Shown here: piece after piece, positions 56,860 to 64,000 of the stretch
Numbering within the stretch: the stretch's first letter is position 1
Layout: each line of letters opens with the position of its first letter
From: an uncultured Actinomycetales bacterium
GTDB lineage: Bacteria > Actinomycetota > Actinomycetes > S36-B12
Direction: 5' to 3'
DNA: 64,000 nt
Assembly: GCA_913063435.1 (NCBI GenBank)
Contig: CAJXYI010000002.1
Coordinates: 1 to 64,000, forward strand
The notes under the pieces: model-generated
What the model was told of the DNA's origin: nothing
The model's input: only the letters and a program-made list of their open reading frames with translations
Databases searched by the model: none
Translations under genes and position numbers: made by a program

Positions 56860-58260
56860 ATGGCCAAAACATCAGCGTCCTACGCGTGCTCCTCGTGCGG
56901 GGCCACACACCTGCGCTGGGTAGGTCGCTGTTCGAAGTGCGGCGAATTCGGCACCGTCGCCGAATCGGCGATGACATCGCGGGCGCCGGGAGTCCGGTCG
57001 AAGGGGACCGCCCCGACACGCACCGCGCGACCGATCGGCGAGGCTTCCGCGCAGCGAACCTACCGGCGACCCACCGGAGTCGGTGAATTCGATCGCGTCC
57101 TCGGCGGCGGTCTCGTGCCTGGCCAGGTCGTGCTCGTCGCCGGCGAGCCCGGCGTCGGCAAATCCACCCTCCTTCTTGCCGTGGCGCACGCCGTGGCAGA
57201 ACAGGGCGGTTCGGGAACCTTGGCGGGGACTCCGGTTCTGTATGTCACCGGCGAGGAATCCGCCGAGCAGGTCGGCATCCGGGCTCAACGCATCGGCGCC
57301 ATGAGCGAGTCGCTGCTGGTCGCAGACGAAACCGACATCCAAGCCGTCCTCGGGCACATTCGCGAACACCGCCCGCGACTGATCGTCATCGACTCGGTGC
57401 AGACCATGGCCTCACCGGAGGTGGAGGGGCGCCCCGGAGGTGTGGCTCAGGTACTCGAGGTCACTCAGGCTCTCACCCGTTCGGCGAAGGAACGCGGTGT
57501 CCCCCTGTTGCTCGTGGGACAGTCCACCCGCGAGAACACCGTCGCCGGCCCTCGCGCACTCGAGCACCTCGTCGACACGGTGCTCACCTTCGAAGGTGAT
57601 CGGGCCAGTGCCCTACGCCTACTGCGGGCATCCAAGAACCGGTATGGACCCGCCGATGAAGTCGCCGCCTTCGAGCAGACCGAGGACGGACTTCGCCAGG
57701 TTGTCGACCCCTCCGAACTGTTCCGCGGCCATCGCGATGTCCCGGTGCCCGGAACCTGTGTCGCCGTCACGATGGAAGGCCGGCGCGCCCTCCTCAACGA
57801 GGTCCAAGCCCTTGTAGCGACCACCACGACCGGGCGGCGCACCGTCACCGGTTTGGATCCAGCCCGTGTGACGATGCTGGCGGCGGTGATCGATCGCATC
57901 AGCGAGAAGAAGATCGATTCCCACGATCTCTTCGTTGCCACGGTCGGCGGGGCCCGCATCATCGATCCAGCCGCCGACCTTGCCGTCTGTCTGGCGATCG
58001 CATCGGCCTTGCGCAACGTCGCCGTCCCCGCGCATGTTCTGGCGATCGGTGAGGTCGCGCTTTCCGGAGACATCCGACCCGTGCAGCACCTGCAGGCTCG
58101 GGTCAACGAAGCACGCCGCCTGGGATTCACCCGGATCCTGGTGCCCATCGGTTCTCGATCCCGGTTGGATTCCGGCCCTTCCCAGGAGGTCGTGACCGAA
58201 CTCGATCACATCAACCTGGCACTGGGCTCCCTCGACCGCATCGCGACCCAGGGCTACTGA
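56860..58260 (+). CDS. radA: DNA repair protein RadA (Sms)
   Basis: A 466-residue RecA-like recombination helper that promotes branch migration. The N-terminal zinc finger has C10, C13, C24 and C27. Walker A is GEPGVGKSTL (~95-104). The RadA-specific KNRYG motif is at ~259. A C-terminal Lon-protease-like domain follows (SEKKIDSHDLFVATVGGARI). Length is normal. The cyclic di-AMP synthase gene disA, often next to radA in actinobacteria, is not here. Confidence 0.95.
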   Translation: MAKTSASYACSSCGATHLRWVGRCSKCGEFGTVAESAMTSRAPGVRSKGTAPTRTARPIGEASAQRTYRRPTGVGEFDRVLGGGLVPGQVVLVAGEPGVGKSTLLLAVAHAVAEQGGSGTLAGTPVLYVTGEESAEQVGIRAQRIGAMSESLLVADETDIQAVLGHIREHRPRLIVIDSVQTMASPEVEGRPGGVAQVLEVTQALTRSAKERGVPLLLVGQSTRENTVAGPRALEHLVDTVLTFEGDRASALRLLRASKNRYGPADEVAAFEQTEDGLRQVVDPSELFRGHRDVPVPGTCVAVTMEGRRALLNEVQALVATTTTGRRTVTGLDPARVTMLAAVIDRISEKKIDSHDLFVATVGGARIIDPAADLAVCLAIASALRNVAVPAHVLAIGEVALSGDIRPVQHLQARVNEARRLGFTRILVPIGSRSRLDSGPSQEVVTELDHINLALGSLDRIATQGY

Positions 58261-58267
58261 CCTGGGT

Positions 58268-58292
58268 CCAGGGCCTACGAGTGCTGCCCTGG
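58268..58292 (+). terminator. Hairpin after radA
   Basis: CCAGGGC (58268-58274) pairs with GCCCTGG (58286-58292) around an 11-nt loop, 8 bp after the radA stop and between convergent genes. There is no T-tract. Termination is plausible but unproven. Confidence 0.4.
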
Positions 58293-58345
58293 GCCTCGTG
58301 CCCGATCCCTCCCTCGCACAATGGGCGAGCCGTTGCAGATGCGGG

Positions 58346-58972
58346 CTATTCCAACCGGAGACCGCTGGGCAGGCTCACGACATCGGAGTTGCGACCGAGC
58401 ACCTGGTATTCGCCCGCCTCGACCAGCGGCTGATCAGAAGGACAGCCGGTCGCTGAGGTCCGCCCATCCCAGGTCAACTGCGTGATGAACTCCTCACCGC
58501 GCTTCAACGAGATGATGTCGGAGGCATCCGAGGGGTTGCAGTCATCGGATGACCACAGCCGATCCCCGTTCTGCTCGATCCACAGCTCATTTGCTCCGGG
58601 GCCGACATTGCGGCGACATTCGACTGTTCCGATATTGGTGATGACCAGACTCAATGTCGGCGTCGACCCCACCGGATAGATCGGGAACTCAGCCGATGCC
58701 TCGACCAGGATGTCGCTGTCGAAACAGAGGTCATCCGTTCGCGTCGGGGAGGGGGTCGGCGAAGCCGTCGTCGGAGTCGGAGTCGGGGACGTCGGCTCTG
58801 CAGTGGGGGATGGTTGAGGGGTCGGCCCCACATCGCCGCCGTCATCGCCACCGCGCAAGAAGACGAACCAGATGGCGAACAGCACGACGAACAGCACGCC
58901 GAGCACCACGAGCCGCCGGCGCCAGTACACGCCCGGCGGCAGCGGCCCGACGGGCCAGATGACGGTGCTCAC
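58346..58972 (-). CDS. Membrane-anchored protein with Pro/Thr-rich linker
   Basis: A 208-residue single-pass protein. A helix near residues 21-39 (VVLGVLFVVLFAIWFVFL) is followed by a Pro/Thr/Ser-rich linker (~50-80) and an extracytoplasmic beta-type domain with four Cys (in LCFDSD, VECRRN, DDCNPS and TGCPSD) that may form disulphides. Mycobacteria have a comparable protein between radA and mutY. The GTG at 58972 has TACCGT 8 nt upstream. Function unknown. Confidence 0.82.
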   Translation of the reverse strand: MSTVIWPVGPLPPGVYWRRRLVVLGVLFVVLFAIWFVFLRGGDDGGDVGPTPQPSPTAEPTSPTPTPTTASPTPSPTRTDDLCFDSDILVEASAEFPIYPVGSTPTLSLVITNIGTVECRRNVGPGANELWIEQNGDRLWSSDDCNPSDASDIISLKRGEEFITQLTWDGRTSATGCPSDQPLVEAGEYQVLGRNSDVVSLPSGLRLE

Positions 58973-58980
58973 GGGGCGCC

Positions 58981-58986
58981 ACGGTA
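58981..58986 (-). promoter_or_regulatory. -10 hexamer TACCGT for the anchored-protein gene
   Basis: TACCGT (minus strand) ends 8 nt before the GTG at 58972. It lies between two divergent genes whose starts are 49 bp apart. Confidence 0.35.
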
Positions 58987-59021
58987 TCGCCTCTGCGGCG
59001 ATCGCGTGTCACCATCAGCGG

Positions 59022-59987
59022 GTGGCTGTGCCGCCTGACCTGGTCGACCTCAGCGATCTCACCGGGGAGCTTTTGTCCTGGTTTCGGGCGAATTATCGGG
59101 ATCTTCCCTGGCGGAAATCCCCCATAAACTCCGATAGTCGGACGGAGCAGGAAAGGCCGGGAAACCCGCCGTCCGCCACGGCTGCGTGGGGGGTTTTGGT
59201 GAGCGAGATCATGCTCCAGCAAACCCCCGTGGCCCGGGTCGAACCGGTGTGGCGGGCCTGGATGCAGCGGTGGCCAACCCCGGCCGCGCTCGCCTCGAGC
59301 AGCCCGGCAGCAGTCATCCGGGCCTGGGGACGGCTGGGCTATCCCCGCCGGGCGTTACGTCTACACGCCGCGGCCGCCGCTATCGTCGAGCGCCACGGCG
59401 GAGTCGTTCCCGACGACATCGAGTCCCTGCGAGCGCTGCCCGGAATCGGTGAGTACACCGCGGGGGCCGTCATCGCCTTCGCCTTCGGCCGCCCGGCCCT
59501 TGCATTGGACACCAATGTCCGGCGCGTGCTCGCCCGCCACGACGCCGGCCAGGCACGCCCGCCCGGATCGGTCACGGTGGGCGAACGCGAACGGGCACTC
59601 GAGCTTCTTCCCACCGGCGTCGATGGCGCCACATGGATGGCAGCCATCATGGAACTCGGCGCGCTGGTGTGCACCGCGCGGGCTCCGCGATGCGAGGTGT
59701 GTCCGATCGCCGCAGGATGCCGGTGGCGGGCAGCTGGATACCCCGATGCCGAAAAGGCAGCGCGTCGGCAACCGCGCTACACCGGCTCCGACCGCCAGGC
59801 CCGTGGAGCCATCTTGGCGATGCTGCGCGACAGTGCCGGCCCCGTCACCGGTCGCCGGATCGAGATGTCCTGGCCGGATGCCGTCCAGCGGGATCGAGCG
59901 CTGGATTCACTCGTTGCGGATGGCTTGGTAGAACCCCTACCACGCGGCCGCTATGGACTACCGGCGAGCAGTTCGGATCATGACTAG
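59022..59987 (+). CDS. mutY: A/G-specific adenine glycosylase
   Basis: A 321-residue base-excision enzyme that removes adenine mispaired with 8-oxoguanine. It has the SEIMLQQTPVARV helix (~60), the hairpin LPGIGEYTAGAV (~141), the catalytic Asp in LALDTNVRRVLAR and a C-terminal [4Fe-4S] cluster with four Cys (~217-234, Cx6Cx2Cx5C). The start is uncertain: GTG at 59022 and GTG at 59028 both precede the conserved region, and a weak CACCAT hexamer is 6 nt before 59022. Confidence 0.93.
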   Translation: MAVPPDLVDLSDLTGELLSWFRANYRDLPWRKSPINSDSRTEQERPGNPPSATAAWGVLVSEIMLQQTPVARVEPVWRAWMQRWPTPAALASSSPAAVIRAWGRLGYPRRALRLHAAAAAIVERHGGVVPDDIESLRALPGIGEYTAGAVIAFAFGRPALALDTNVRRVLARHDAGQARPPGSVTVGERERALELLPTGVDGATWMAAIMELGALVCTARAPRCEVCPIAAGCRWRAAGYPDAEKAARRQPRYTGSDRQARGAILAMLRDSAGPVTGRRIEMSWPDAVQRDRALDSLVADGLVEPLPRGRYGLPASSSDHD

Positions 59988-60003
59988 GTGATGGAGAGGA
60001 TGC

Positions 60004-61119
60004 CTACGCCGCGGCAGTTTCCTGCTGCTTGCGCCACCGGATGCCCGCTTCGATGAATTCATCGATCTCGCCATCGAGCACAGCCGAGGTGTTGCCCGTC
60101 TCATATTCGGTGCGCAGATCTTTGACCATCTGATAGGGGTGCAACACATAGGACCGCATCTGCGTTCCCCACGATCCGGCTGAGTCGTCCTTCAGTGCGT
60201 TGAGTTTCGCCTGTTCCTCGCGTCGACGTACTTCGAGCAGCCTCGACTGCAGCACTCGCATCGCGGCTGCACGATTTTGAATCTGGGATTTCTCGTTCTG
60301 GCAGCTCACGATGATGCCGGTCGGCAGGTGTGTGATTCGCACCGCGGAGTCCGTGGTGTTCACGCTCTGGCCACCGGGGCCCGACGACCGGAACACGTCG
60401 ATGCGGATCTCCGACTCGGGGATGTCGATGTGATCGGTCTGCTCGGTGACGGGTAGTACTTCCACCCCGGCGAAGGAGGTTTGACGACGTCCCTGGTTGT
60501 CGAATGGCGAGATGCGCACGAGTCGATGCGTGCCCTGCTCGACCGACAGCGTGCCGTAGGCGTAGGGAGCCTTGACCGCGAATGTTGCCGATTTGATGCC
60601 GGCTTCCTCCGCATAGGACGTGTCGTAGACCTCTACCGGCCAGCCGTGACGTTCGCAGTACCGCAGATACAACCGCAGCAGCATCTCGGCCCAGTCCGCA
60701 GCATCGACTCCACCAGCCTCGCTGCGGATCGTCATGAGCGCCTCGCGTGCGTCGTATTCACCCGACAGCAGCGTGCGCACTTCGAGTTCGGACAGCGCCT
60801 TGCGTAAAACTTCGATCTCGCCGGCCACCTCGGTCCAGGTCGCATCGTCATCCTCGGCTTCAGCGAGTTCGACGAGCACCGCTACATCGTCGAGCCGTCG
60901 ACGCAGGCTCTCGAGACGGCGCACATCGCCTTGAATCAACGAAAGCTGCGACGTGACCTCCTGCGCATGGGCCTGGTCATCCCAAAGATCGGGAGCGGCT
61001 GCTTGGGCTTCCAACTCCTCGATCCGCACACGCGCTGCGGGAATATCGACTACCGCCTCGATGCTGGACAGAGTCTGCTCGAGTTCCGCGAGGGTTTCGG
61101 CGATGTCGGGGATGGCCAC
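60004..61119 (-). CDS. prfB: Peptide chain release factor 2
   Basis: A 371-residue class I release factor. The stop-codon recognition tripeptide SPF (~204, in [11 protein letters not shown]) and the catalytic GGQ (~250, in [10 protein letters not shown]) are present. There is no programmed frameshift site: the frame is continuous through the N-terminus. The GTG at 61119 has TACCCT 8 nt upstream. The frame is open further upstream antisense without similarity. Convergent with mutY. Confidence 0.95.
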   Translation of the reverse strand: MAIPDIAETLAELEQTLSSIEAVVDIPAARVRIEELEAQAAAPDLWDDQAHAQEVTSQLSLIQGDVRRLESLRRRLDDVAVLVELAEAEDDDATWTEVAGEIEVLRKALSELEVRTLLSGEYDAREALMTIRSEAGGVDAADWAEMLLRLYLRYCERHGWPVEVYDTSYAEEAGIKSATFAVKAPYAYGTLSVEQGTHRLVRISPFDNQGRRQTSFAGVEVLPVTEQTDHIDIPESEIRIDVFRSSGPGGQSVNTTDSAVRITHLPTGIIVSCQNEKSQIQNRAAAMRVLQSRLLEVRRREEQAKLNALKDDSAGSWGTQMRSYVLHPYQMVKDLRTEYETGNTSAVLDGEIDEFIEAGIRWRKQQETAAA

Positions 61120-61127
61120 GAGGGTCA

Positions 61128-61133
61128 AGGGTA
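61128..61133 (-). promoter_or_regulatory. -10 hexamer TACCCT for prfB
   Basis: TACCCT (minus strand) ends 8 nt before the GTG at 61119. Leaderless spacing is slightly long. Confidence 0.4.
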
Positions 61134-61186
61134 CGACCGCGCGCACTGTGGCCGATCCTTCGGGCTGACCACACCTCCCGGAATGC

Positions 61187-61540
61187 TCAGTCGCCGAATT
61201 GCGCGCCTGCGGAATCGAGACTCTCGGCGAGGCAATCCAATGCGTCCAAGCCACCGGTGAGATAGGACAACCAGTCCGGGCCGGAGCCCGCAGCTGTGTG
61301 CCGGGACAGGTCAGCGGCCCAACGTTGCCGTGCCTCGACGAGCGCAGCCAGTACGTCATGAGTGGCCGACACAGCCCGACGCACATCCCGCAGGGCCACC
61401 CAGGCGCCTTCGGGGTACTTCACACCGGGCATCGGCGTGCCCGACCGGCTCACCGTGCACAACGAAGCCGAACCGGCGGCGGCGCTGAGCGTCTCTTCTG
61501 CCTCGCAAATATGACGGTCGAGGATGTCTATCTCGAGCAC
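61187..61540 (-). CDS. Hypothetical protein, 117 residues
   Basis: A small soluble, mostly helical protein I do not recognise. It begins [18 protein letters not shown] and ends [11 protein letters not shown]. The GTG at 61540 has TAGGCT 6 nt upstream. It lies between prfB and the Tad operon on the same strand. It is judged coding because the frame is uninterrupted, the leaderless promoter fits, and no other gene covers the region. No domain or membrane segment is seen. Confidence 0.65.
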   Translation of the reverse strand: MLEIDILDRHICEAEETLSAAAGSASLCTVSRSGTPMPGVKYPEGAWVALRDVRRAVSATHDVLAALVEARQRWAADLSRHTAAGSGPDWLSYLTGGLDALDCLAESLDSAGAQFGD

Positions 61541-61546
61541 GACTCG

Positions 61547-61552
61547 AGCCTA
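61547..61552 (-). promoter_or_regulatory. -10 hexamer TAGGCT for the 117-residue protein gene
   Basis: TAGGCT (minus strand) ends 6 nt before the GTG at 61540. Two CTCGAG palindromes flank the start codon (61532-61537 and 61543-61548). Confidence 0.45.
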
Positions 61553-61569
61553 ATCTTCGGGTCGTTCTC

Positions 61570-61606
61570 CGGGTAGCAGGCGCCCGTATCGGGCTTGATC
61601 TACCCG
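61570..61606 (-). terminator. Nested hairpin after the Tad operon
   Basis: An outer 7-bp stem CGGGTAG/CTACCCG (61570-61576 with 61600-61606) encloses an inner stem GCCCG/CGGGC (61582-61586 with 61590-61594). It lies 9 bp downstream of the TadG-like stop on the minus strand and before the next promoter. Confidence 0.5.
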
Positions 61607-61614
61607 AAGAAGGT

Positions 61615-62073
61615 CTATATGGCGGGGCGATAGGACAGGCTCGCACCGGCTTCGACGGTGATGGTGCGAGCACCGCCCGGTGTGAGCCAGCCACTGAACG
61701 GCGGTCGCACACGAGTGTGCGCTCTCACGATCACCTCGCCGCCTTCGATCCGGACTGAATCAACTCCTACTCCGGACACACCACCCATCTGTCGTCGCAC
61801 TGCGGCACGCACGGCCGCTGGATCGAGTCGTACCCCGGCACTCGCACCGCGTTCGTAATACGCATCGAGATCGATCGCCTGGGCCCCGGCCAAAGCTGCC
61901 GAGTCTGCGGCCGCCTGCAGTGACCGACGCTCGAGGAAAACCGCGGACGCATCCACCACGACCGCCACGGCGAGCACGCAGATGACGATGAAGCCAAGCG
62001 TGAGCACCATGATGCTGCCGCGTTCGCCATCAGCTGCAGGCGTTGCCGATCGAGTCTCGCAGTGTTTGCTCAC
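61615..62073 (-). CDS. TadG-like (Flp pilus assembly) membrane protein
   Basis: A 152-residue protein with an N-terminal TadE/G-like helix (GERGSIMVLTLGFIVICVLAVAVVVDASAVFLERR), split over residues ~15-48, followed by AADSAALAGAQAIDLD, which is typical of TadG-like proteins. The C-terminal part is outside the membrane. The GTG at 62073 overlaps the preceding stop. It is the last gene of the tad set. Role: a minor pilin-like or assembly component. Much shorter than full TadG, which carries a VWA domain. Confidence 0.85.
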   Translation of the reverse strand: MSKHCETRSATPAADGERGSIMVLTLGFIVICVLAVAVVVDASAVFLERRSLQAAADSAALAGAQAIDLDAYYERGASAGVRLDPAAVRAAVRRQMGGVSGVGVDSVRIEGGEVIVRAHTRVRPPFSGWLTPGGARTITVEAGASLSYRPAI

Positions 62074-62504
62074 GACGCGCTCCGATAGGTATCGATAGGA
62101 AATCGGTGCTCGGCGGTCACCGGAATCGAACCCACCGTCGCCTCCCCGAGTGATCCGGGCAGGAACGGCAGCCGCACCCGGACACCGACGCGCACAGTGA
62201 CCTGGGACCCCGGCGCGAGGCAGTCGCGGGCGCTGCAATCGAAGGTCAGGGTTTCCGCTCTCGCCGCCACACCCTGATCGGCAAGCGCGATTTCCATTGC
62301 GGCTCTTGCATCGGCTCGAGCCTGCGTCACGGTGTCAGCCTGGGCGAACGCTCGGCCTGCTTCACGAGCACCCTGGGTGACGGCGAAGGCAGCCCCTTGA
62401 ACCTGCATCACCGCGAGGATCAGATACACGATGGGAACGAGCACCAGCGTGACTAAGACGGTGAACTCGATCACCGCTGCACCTTCGTCATTCCGAGCAT
62501 CCAT
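62070..62504 (-). CDS. TadE-like pseudopilin
   Basis: A 144-residue TadE-family protein. The prepilin-like start EGAAVIEFTVLVTLVLVPIVYLILAVMQVQ has the conserved Glu at position +5 after Ala. Two Cys (CSARDC) may pair outside the membrane. It overlaps TadG-like by 4 bp and ends where the upstream TadE-like gene begins. Confidence 0.87.
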   Translation of the reverse strand: MDARNDEGAAVIEFTVLVTLVLVPIVYLILAVMQVQGAAFAVTQGAREAGRAFAQADTVTQARADARAAMEIALADQGVAARAETLTFDCSARDCLAPGSQVTVRVGVRVRLPFLPGSLGEATVGSIPVTAEHRFPIDTYRSAS

Positions 62505-62905
62505 TACCCACGCTCCACGATCGCGTGGCCCTCGACGACGAGAGCCTCTGGACCGAGCATCCCCAGTAGCGGCAGTCGCGCGGTGACCTGGACCCGGATC
62601 ACCGGAACCTGGTTCACACGCGCGCGCGACGCGGCGACCGATGTCGCTGCACCTCCCCCGATCGCATCATCGAGAACCTCGCGCGTTCGTCGCTCTCCGA
62701 CAGCAAGACTCGAGCCCGCGAGTGCTGCGGCTCGAGCGCCTTCCGCAGCAGCCGCGGTCAGCGTCGAGCGCACGTGCAATGCCAGGACCACCTGCACCAC
62801 GGCGAGGACCACTATGAGCAGGATCGGTGTCACCAGCGCGAATTCGACGACAGCATTGCCGTCATCATCACGCCAGCGTCGCCTTCGCTTGATTGCCGTG
62901 GTCAC
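62504..62905 (-). CDS. TadE-like pseudopilin
   Basis: A 133-residue second TadE-family protein. The signature GNAVVEFALVTPILLIVVLAVVQVVLALHVR is clearer here than in its neighbour. It is followed by AAAEGARAAALAGS. The stop overlaps the next gene start by 1 bp. Two TadE-like genes in a row are usual in actinobacterial tad loci. Confidence 0.88.
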   Translation of the reverse strand: MTTAIKRRRRWRDDDGNAVVEFALVTPILLIVVLAVVQVVLALHVRSTLTAAAAEGARAAALAGSSLAVGERRTREVLDDAIGGGAATSVAASRARVNQVPVIRVQVTARLPLLGMLGPEALVVEGHAIVERG

Positions 62906-63087
62906 GGTCCAGAGACGCTGCTGATCGCTCGATCGAGGATTCCGGTGAGTGCGTCATCCGCGAATAGCCACAGTGCGGTGACAAGACCGGCTGTCATCAC
63001 CGCGACGAGAACCCATCCGGGGACATCGCCTCGGTCGGATCCGGCCCGCGCGATGACGCGCAGCCACAGGTGTCGCATCGTGTTCAT
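62902..63087 (-). CDS. Small Flp pilin-like membrane protein
   Basis: A 61-residue protein with one hydrophobic helix (WVLVAVMTAGLVTALWLFA). It is in the position of the Flp prepilin (DUF4244-type) gene of actinobacterial tad loci. The sequence DRGDVPGWVLVAVM could hold the processing site. The ATG has a GAGGGAG site. A CA-rich leader precedes it. The assignment as the major pilin is by position. Confidence 0.72.
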   Translation of the reverse strand: MNTMRHLWLRVIARAGSDRGDVPGWVLVAVMTAGLVTALWLFADDALTGILDRAISSVSGP

Positions 63088-63199
63088 GGTGTCTCCCTCA
63101 TTCCGTGTGTTGTGTGCTGTGTGGTGTGTGCTGTTTCGTGGGTAACGGCTGGTGTGCAGGTTTCTGCGGACGGCGAATAACGCGATGCGCCGCCTTCGG
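63088..63199 (-). other. CA-rich leader upstream of the Flp-like gene
   Basis: 112 bp with no gene. On the minus strand, 63105-63135 is almost only C and A with a few G (CACA/CAGCACA runs), followed by the GAGGGAG site. Such a tract would be unstructured in the mRNA. Confidence 0.6.
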
Positions 63200-64000
63200 T
63201 CAGGGAACTGTGAGGTTGAGTCCGTGGATTCCCGGGAAAAGCGCGATGACGACGACGATCGGCAGAACGAGAAAGACGACCGGGGTGAGCATGAGCACCT
63301 CGCGTTTGGCGGATGTCTCCATCAGGCGTCGATGTCCGGCAGCCCGAGCATCCGCTGCTTGGGCCCGAAGCACCTCCGCCATAGGCGTTCCCCGCTCCGT
63401 GGCGACGACGATCCCCTCGACGAACCTTGCAACCGCTGGGCTCGGCGAACGAGAGGCGAGCCCTTGGAGTGCCGCCATCAGTCCGGTGCCGCCTTTGACA
63501 TCGGCGACTGTCTGGTCAAGTTCCCCGGCGAGTTCCCCGGCCACCGTCGATCCCACCCGTTCCAGGGCGGCTACCGGGGGCTCTCCCGCAGCGACGGCGA
63601 AGGCGAGCAATTCCGCGACGTTAGGCAACTGCTGATCCATCCGCTCAGCCCGCTTGTTCGCCAGAACGGTTAGGTGTCGGTCCTGCCAGACCAACGCGAT
63701 GACAGCTCCAAGGCCGGCAAGCAGCACCGCGACAATCGGATTGACCGCGCCTCGGCCGGCCAGGAGGACCAGAACTAGGACGCCACCGGCACCAAAACCG
63801 CCAGCAGCCCACAGGATCCGTTCGAGGCGATAGCGCGAGACGTCGTCGGCTAACCCTGCCCGCAGCAACCGCTCGCGCACTCGTTGCGCACCCGCGCCTT
63901 CCACCGAGAGCCGGGATGTGATGGATCGAAGATCGGGTTGCACGATTTCAGCGAGAACCCCGATAGGACCGCGCTGCCGCTCCGGTCGTCGACGCTCTCG
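63200..64000 (-). CDS. TadC/type II secretion F-domain inner membrane protein (partial)
   Basis: 267 codons are visible and the frame stays open to the window edge, so the N-terminus is missing. The T2SSF domain is seen in PNVAELLAFAVAAGEPPVAAL and GTPMAEVLRAQAADARAAGH, with C-terminal helices LTPVVFLVLPIVVVIALFP. A GTG at 63943 could start the protein, but the upstream codons continue with the basic Arg-rich sequence normally found in TadB/TadC. It would be the platform protein of a Tad pilus. Confidence 0.85.
   Translation of the reverse strand, partial: RERRRPERQRGPIGVLAEIVQPDLRSITSRLSVEGAGAQRVRERLLRAGLADDVSRYRLERILWAAGGFGAGGVLVLVLLAGRGAVNPIVAVLLAGLGAVIALVWQDRHLTVLANKRAERMDQQLPNVAELLAFAVAAGEPPVAALERVGSTVAGELAGELDQTVADVKGGTGLMAALQGLASRSPSPAVARFVEGIVVATERGTPMAEVLRAQAADARAAGHRRLMETSAKREVLMLTPVVFLVLPIVVVIALFPGIHGLNLTVP

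Noticed and set aside
60004-61119. Programmed +1 frameshift in prfB
   Set aside because: The reading frame is continuous from the chosen start to the stop, with no internal stop near codon 25.

Overview
The window is a GC-rich stretch of an actinobacterial chromosome. The evidence is the gene content (menaquinone pathway, 14-gene nuo operon, KorAB, ResB/CcsB cytochrome c maturation, a bS22 ribosomal protein, AcuC, a Tad/Flp pilus locus), the frequent GTG starts, and the many genes whose start codon lies 6-8 nt after a TANNNT -10 hexamer (leaderless transcripts). Parts of the gene order resemble Mycobacterium tuberculosis (ppx/proC/HTH/bS22/SDR/acyltransferase/SerB-like/Grx/hemD/ccs/men) and Streptomyces (kor next to a second nuo set; nuo next to menaquinone genes). 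Those comparisons are from memory, not from a search. I cannot name the genus.

Layout. 0-0.8 kb: tRNA-Tyr and yajQ. 0.8-5.4 kb: a three-gene set of NuoB/NuoC/NuoI-like proteins, divergent from korA-korB. 5.5-7.6 kb: a RarD-type permease and an acyl-CoA dehydrogenase, then a perfect 34-bp inverted repeat. 7.7-24.5 kb, minus strand: nuoABCDEFGHIJKLMN followed by a long-chain polyprenyl diphosphate synthase. 24.8-26.9 kb: menG and isochorismate synthase, divergent. 27.0-31.1 kb: a TetR-ACT-GNAT fusion gene preceded by a 20-bp repeat array, and a secreted POMP-repeat/FnIII surface protein. 31.1-37.1 kb: menD-menC-menB on the minus strand, divergent from menE-menA. 37-42.8 kb: small membrane proteins and the cytochrome c maturation operon (phosphatase, TlpA/ResA, CcdA, ResB, CcsB). 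43-48.7 kb: CobA-HemD fusion, glutaredoxin-like protein, HAD phosphatase, acyltransferase, atypical SDR, bS22, HTH protein. 49-56.7 kb: acuC, proC, TetR, a TIM-barrel isomerase, a CtpE-like P-type ATPase, ppx, and a Cys-rich DUF3109-like protein. 56.8-60 kb: a second copy of the palindromic element, radA, an anchored protein, mutY. 60-64 kb: prfB, a small unknown gene, and the distal part of a Tad pilus operon that runs off the right edge.

How it works together. Much of the window builds a menaquinone-linked respiratory chain. Nuo oxidises NADH and reduces menaquinone. MenF, D, C, E, B, A and G plus the polyprenyl synthase make the quinone. CcdA/TlpA/ResB/CcsB mature c-type cytochromes. CobA-HemD works in tetrapyrrole synthesis. 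KorAB supplies reduced ferredoxin from 2-oxoacids and may feed the NuoBCI-like mini-module beside it. The most unusual items are the TetR-ACT-GNAT fusion with its phased promoter repeats, the minimal NuoBCI set, and the two-copy palindromic element with compensatory changes. I saw no CRISPR array, prophage or insertion sequence.
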